A DNA stretch of 15,780 bases, taken from the NCBI GenBank assembly GCA_002369055.1, contig DFEL01000120.1, positions 1-15,780 of the forward strand. Direction: 5' to 3'. This DNA comes from Cyanobacteria bacterium UBA3803 (GTDB taxonomy: Bacteria > Cyanobacteriota > Vampirovibrionia > Gastranaerophilales > Gastranaerophilaceae). Made by a program: the position numbers and the translations under genes. The notes under the pieces are model-generated. The model made no database searches. It was not told the origin of the DNA and saw only the letters and a list, made by a program, of their open reading frames with translations. Below are positions 13,367-15,780 of this stretch, piece after piece (the stretch's first letter is position 1; each line of letters begins with the position of its first letter).

Positions 13367-15184
13367 ATGACAGCAAATGAAAGAGCGTTAAATGAAGTAC
13401 TTAAAGAAGTATGCGATGGTACAATTCAGTTACCTGATTTTCAGCGTAGTTGGGTTTGGGATGACAATAGAATAAAATCCTTAATAGTAAGTTTGGCAAA
13501 TAATTATCCTATTGGTGCTGTGATGTTTCTTGAAACCGGCGGAGAAATTAATTTTAAATATAGACAATTTTCTGGTTTAACAGATGCTACCGATAAAATA
13601 CCTTCTAATTTGGTACTTGACGGTCAACAAAGGATTACATCTATATTAAATGCAATGTATTTAAAAAAGCCTGTAAATACTCAAACCGAGCAAAATAAAA
13701 AAATTAAAAGATTTTATTACTTTGATATTAATGAAATAATAAAAGAACATATTGATTGGGATAATGCAGTTATAAGTGTTAATGAGAATAAACAAAGAAC
13801 AAGCAATTTCGGTAAAAACATTGAACTTGATTTATCTACTACTGAATTAGAATGTAAACAAAAATTTATTCCTGCCAATATAATATTTGATGAGATGGCT
13901 TTTTCAAAATGGAGAAACGAATATCAAAATTACTATATGACTACTGACAAAGATAATTTAATGAAACATTTTAGTATTTTGCAAGCATTTGAACAAAAAG
14001 TCAGATATAATATTTTATATTATCGTATCCCCGTTATAACATTAAATAAAAATACCCCCAAAGAAGCTGTTTGTCAGGTGTTTGAAAATGTTAATACGGG
14101 TGGAGTTGCCCTCACAGTTTTTGAATTAGTAACAGCAATTTTTGCATCAGATGGATTTAATTTAAGAGATGATTGGGAAAACAGAATCAACCATTTTAAA
14201 GAACATAAAGCCCAAGTTCTATCTAATGTTTCTGCTACTGATTTTTTAACTGCAATGACTTTATATACAAAATATCTTGCTAACCAAGAGGATTCTGAAA
14301 TTTCAGTTCTTTGTAAGAGAAAAAATGTTTTAGAATTAAAATTATCAGATTATAAAAAGTATGCAGATAATTTAGAACGTGCATTCTTGGAAGCAGCAAA
14401 ATTTTTGAACGGCTTATGCATATATAGTGATCGAGATATCCCATATTCCACTCAACTTATTCCGTTGAGTGCAGTAATAGCAGCATTAGGCGATAAATTC
14501 CATTATAGCGATGTAAAAGATAAAGTTGCCCAGTGGTATTGGTGCGGTATATTTGGTGAAATGTATGGCGGTGCAAATGAAACTCGATATGCTCGTGATA
14601 TTACAGGTTTAATGAATTGGATTTGTAATTCAGGCGATGTTCCTGATACAATAAATCGTTCATATTTTGATCCTTGCAGATTACTTTCATTACAAACCCG
14701 AAACTCTGCAGCATATAAAGGAATTATGGCTCTTATAATGAAAAATGGAGCACAGGATTTTATTTCAAGTGAGGCAATGAATCTAAATTATTTTATTGAT
14801 GAAAATATTGATATTCACCATATATTCCCTAAAGATTATTGTATGAAGGAAAATTTAGGACAGGAAGACAAAAAAAATCCGAAATGGAACTCTATTGTTA
14901 ATAAAACTCCATTGAGTGCTAAATCTAACAGAATGATTGGTGGTAAAGCTCCGAGTGAATATTTAAAAAATATTGAAAAAAATATTGATTCATCAAAATT
15001 GTCGTTAAATTTACAATCCCATTTAATATCTGTACAAGATATTTATAGTAATAATTTTGACGAATATTTTATAAAGAGAACAAAAAGTATATTAAAGTTA
15101 ATATCAAATGCTATGCGTAGGAATATTAGCGGATTGGATTCTGAGGAAGTAATTAGACAATATGGTTGCAGTTTAGTAGATTAG
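13367..15184 (+). CDS. DUF262 (GmrSD-like) protein with C-terminal HNH nuclease domain
   Basis: A 605-aa protein of the DUF262/DUF1524 type seen in modification-dependent restriction (GmrSD) and related anti-phage nucleases. The N-terminal DUF262 domain shows IQLPDFQRSWVWDDNRIKSLI (20-40), YPIGAVMFLE (47-56) and DGQQRITS (85-92), the last a ParB-like nucleotide-handling motif. The helical middle has VFENVNTGGVALTVFEL (238-254), a typical DUF262 continuation. The C-terminal HNH-like nuclease shows DIHHIFPKD (482-490), VNKTPLSAKSN (511-521) and IGGKAPSEYL (524-533). Both domains look intact. Role and target (modified phage DNA, as for GmrSD) are inferred from the family. The gene is divergent from the HhH protein gene, and its last 12 nt overlap the opposing UmuC-like fragment. 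Confidence 0.88.
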   Translation: MTANERALNEVLKEVCDGTIQLPDFQRSWVWDDNRIKSLIVSLANNYPIGAVMFLETGGEINFKYRQFSGLTDATDKIPSNLVLDGQQRITSILNAMYLKKPVNTQTEQNKKIKRFYYFDINEIIKEHIDWDNAVISVNENKQRTSNFGKNIELDLSTTELECKQKFIPANIIFDEMAFSKWRNEYQNYYMTTDKDNLMKHFSILQAFEQKVRYNILYYRIPVITLNKNTPKEAVCQVFENVNTGGVALTVFELVTAIFASDGFNLRDDWENRINHFKEHKAQVLSNVSATDFLTAMTLYTKYLANQEDSEISVLCKRKNVLELKLSDYKKYADNLERAFLEAAKFLNGLCIYSDRDIPYSTQLIPLSAVIAALGDKFHYSDVKDKVAQWYWCGIFGEMYGGANETRYARDITGLMNWICNSGDVPDTINRSYFDPCRLLSLQTRNSAAYKGIMALIMKNGAQDFISSEAMNLNYFIDENIDIHHIFPKDYCMKENLGQEDKKNPKWNSIVNKTPLSAKSNRMIGGKAPSEYLKNIEKNIDSSKLSLNLQSHLISVQDIYSNNFDEYFIKRTKSILKLISNAMRRNISGLDSEEVIRQYGCSLVD

Positions 15185-15574
15185 TGATGGTGAAGTTATA
15201 AATCCCTGTTTTTTTGGAACGTCTTTATTAGTAAAACAAACCTTTATTTTATTACGACCGAACCGTTCCTCAATTCTATCGATAGCCTTACCAAGCCGTT
15301 CGCTTTTTTCTTTTTTAACCTGATCCTCGAACATATTTAATTGCTCGTTTGAACACGTTTTGAACTCCTCTAATAAAATGCCAACGCTCCTATATAAAAT
15401 ATTAGGTGAATACATCATTTCTAAAAGTTCAAAGGCTGTTTTAGAGATATTCAATTCAAAGTCAGTCGGGTTTTCAAGTTTAGCTTCCCAAAAACCGCAT
15501 TTAAAATCTTTTGTTTTTACAATAACCCCAATCGTATTACATTTGCACTTTGCCTGACGAAGTCTCCGACATCT
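15173..15574 (-). pseudogene. 5'-truncated Y-family (UmuC-like) DNA polymerase
   Basis: Only the C-terminal part of an error-prone Y-family polymerase remains. Landmarks are CRRLRQAKCKCNTIGV, KTKDF and PTDFELNISKTAFELL (little-finger region), LYRSVGILLEEF, then QLNMFED, KAIDRIEERFG and NKIK near the end. The frame is open from 15592, and recognisable similarity starts at about 15574, well before the first possible start codon, a TTG at 15454. The polymerase palm and fingers are missing; upstream lies an AT-dinucleotide run and non-coding DNA, so the gene was cut rather than frameshifted here. Its 3' end overlaps the DUF262 gene by 12 nt, and its last residues (about KDVPKKQGFITSPSLIY) may be read-through into joined DNA. 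Probably a scar of insertion or deletion at the edge of the accessory block. Confidence 0.8.
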
Positions 15575-15598
15575 TTTATATTTATATATATATTATTC

Positions 15599-15672
15599 AT
15601 GGCACAACAACATTAACTCTGAAGTCAAAAGATTGGAACACGACTTCCGACCATTGTGTTGTTATGTGTCAT
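15599..15672. repeat. Nested imperfect inverted repeat (cruciform or structured RNA)
   Basis: The outer arms 15599-15612 and 15657-15672 pair over 14 bp with a 2-nt bulge (15663-15664) and one G-U. Inside, TCTGAAGTC (15618-15626) pairs with GACTTCCGA (15642-15650), 8 of 9 bases. It lies in the gene-free right end beyond the polymerase fragment. It could be a transposable-element end, an attachment-type site or a small RNA. The attC core consensus of integrons is not matched. Confidence 0.4.
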
Positions 15673-15780
15673 AAAATTTTATTAGAAATTTAAAAATTTA
15701 CTTTACCCAAAAAACCTCTCTAAAAAATTTCTTGCTATTATTGGAAAGTAAGCGACCGGTGTGAGTAAATAATGAGTAAA
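15673..15780. other. Gene-free right end
   Basis: AT-rich DNA with no supported gene. An ATG at 15772 (ATG AGT AAA) could open a gene beyond the window, but too little is visible and no ribosome binding site precedes it closely. Confidence 0.3.

Noticed and set aside
15360..15557. Plus-strand 65-aa frame across the polymerase fragment
   Set aside because: It is the antisense shadow of the UmuC-like coding frame, with no ribosome binding site or recognisable protein.
15599..15672. Integron attC site
   Set aside because: The core motifs RYYYAAC and GTTRRRY are not present at the arm ends and no integrase or cassette array is seen.
1..15780. CRISPR array or tRNA/rRNA genes
   Set aside because: No regularly spaced repeat series and no cloverleaf or rRNA-like segments were seen on reading both strands by eye.

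Overview
This is an AT-rich bacterial window with tightly packed genes. It looks like a Gram-negative (diderm), lipid A-making anaerobe. The evidence is three lipid A-related genes in a row (lpxD, lpxC, fabZ), a heptose nucleotidyltransferase for the LPS core, a reverse-type rubrerythrin and a C_GCAxxG_C_C protein. Low GC, a free-standing RNase HIII and this gene mix would fit a gut Gastranaerophilales/Melainabacteria-type organism. That placement is inference only; no rRNA or other marker is present.

Layout. (1) 59-697 (-): RNase HIII, divergent from a long operon. (2) 765-5856 (+): one tight operon, dapB - asd - hldE2-like - lpxD - lpxC - fabZ - single-pass membrane protein. It joins diaminopimelate/lysine (peptidoglycan precursor) synthesis to LPS core heptose and lipid A synthesis, so it is an envelope-building operon. 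lpxA and lpxB are not here. A sigma70-like promoter (718-746) precedes dapB. (3) 5927-7393 (+): gltX. (4) 7490-7780 (+): a small cysteine-rich protein of unknown function. Its Shine-Dalgarno lies entirely inside a 14-bp hairpin stem. (5) 7896-10217 (+): a membrane sensor with a degenerate GGDEF domain and an intact EAL domain, driven by a strong-looking promoter (7839-7867) and closed by a perfect bidirectional terminator (10281-10314). (6) 10336-11411 (-): reverse rubrerythrin and a C_GCAxxG_C_C protein. (7) 11503-12476 (+): beta-carbonic anhydrase and a CrcB/Fluc fluoride channel, probably one transcript.

(8) From about 12480 to the right end the character changes to accessory DNA. A tandem 22-bp repeat that may be an IS end is followed by a (-) gene for a protein with a helix-hairpin-helix DNA glycosylase-like segment. 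Divergent from it is a (+) gene for a DUF262 + HNH (GmrSD-like) protein. Then come the 5'-truncated tail of a Y-family (UmuC-like) DNA polymerase gene on (-) and a nested inverted repeat. This block is the best candidate in the window for an undescribed system: a divergent DUF262-nuclease/HhH pair, possibly anti-phage, between mobile-element-like scars. No biological activity can be proven from sequence alone.
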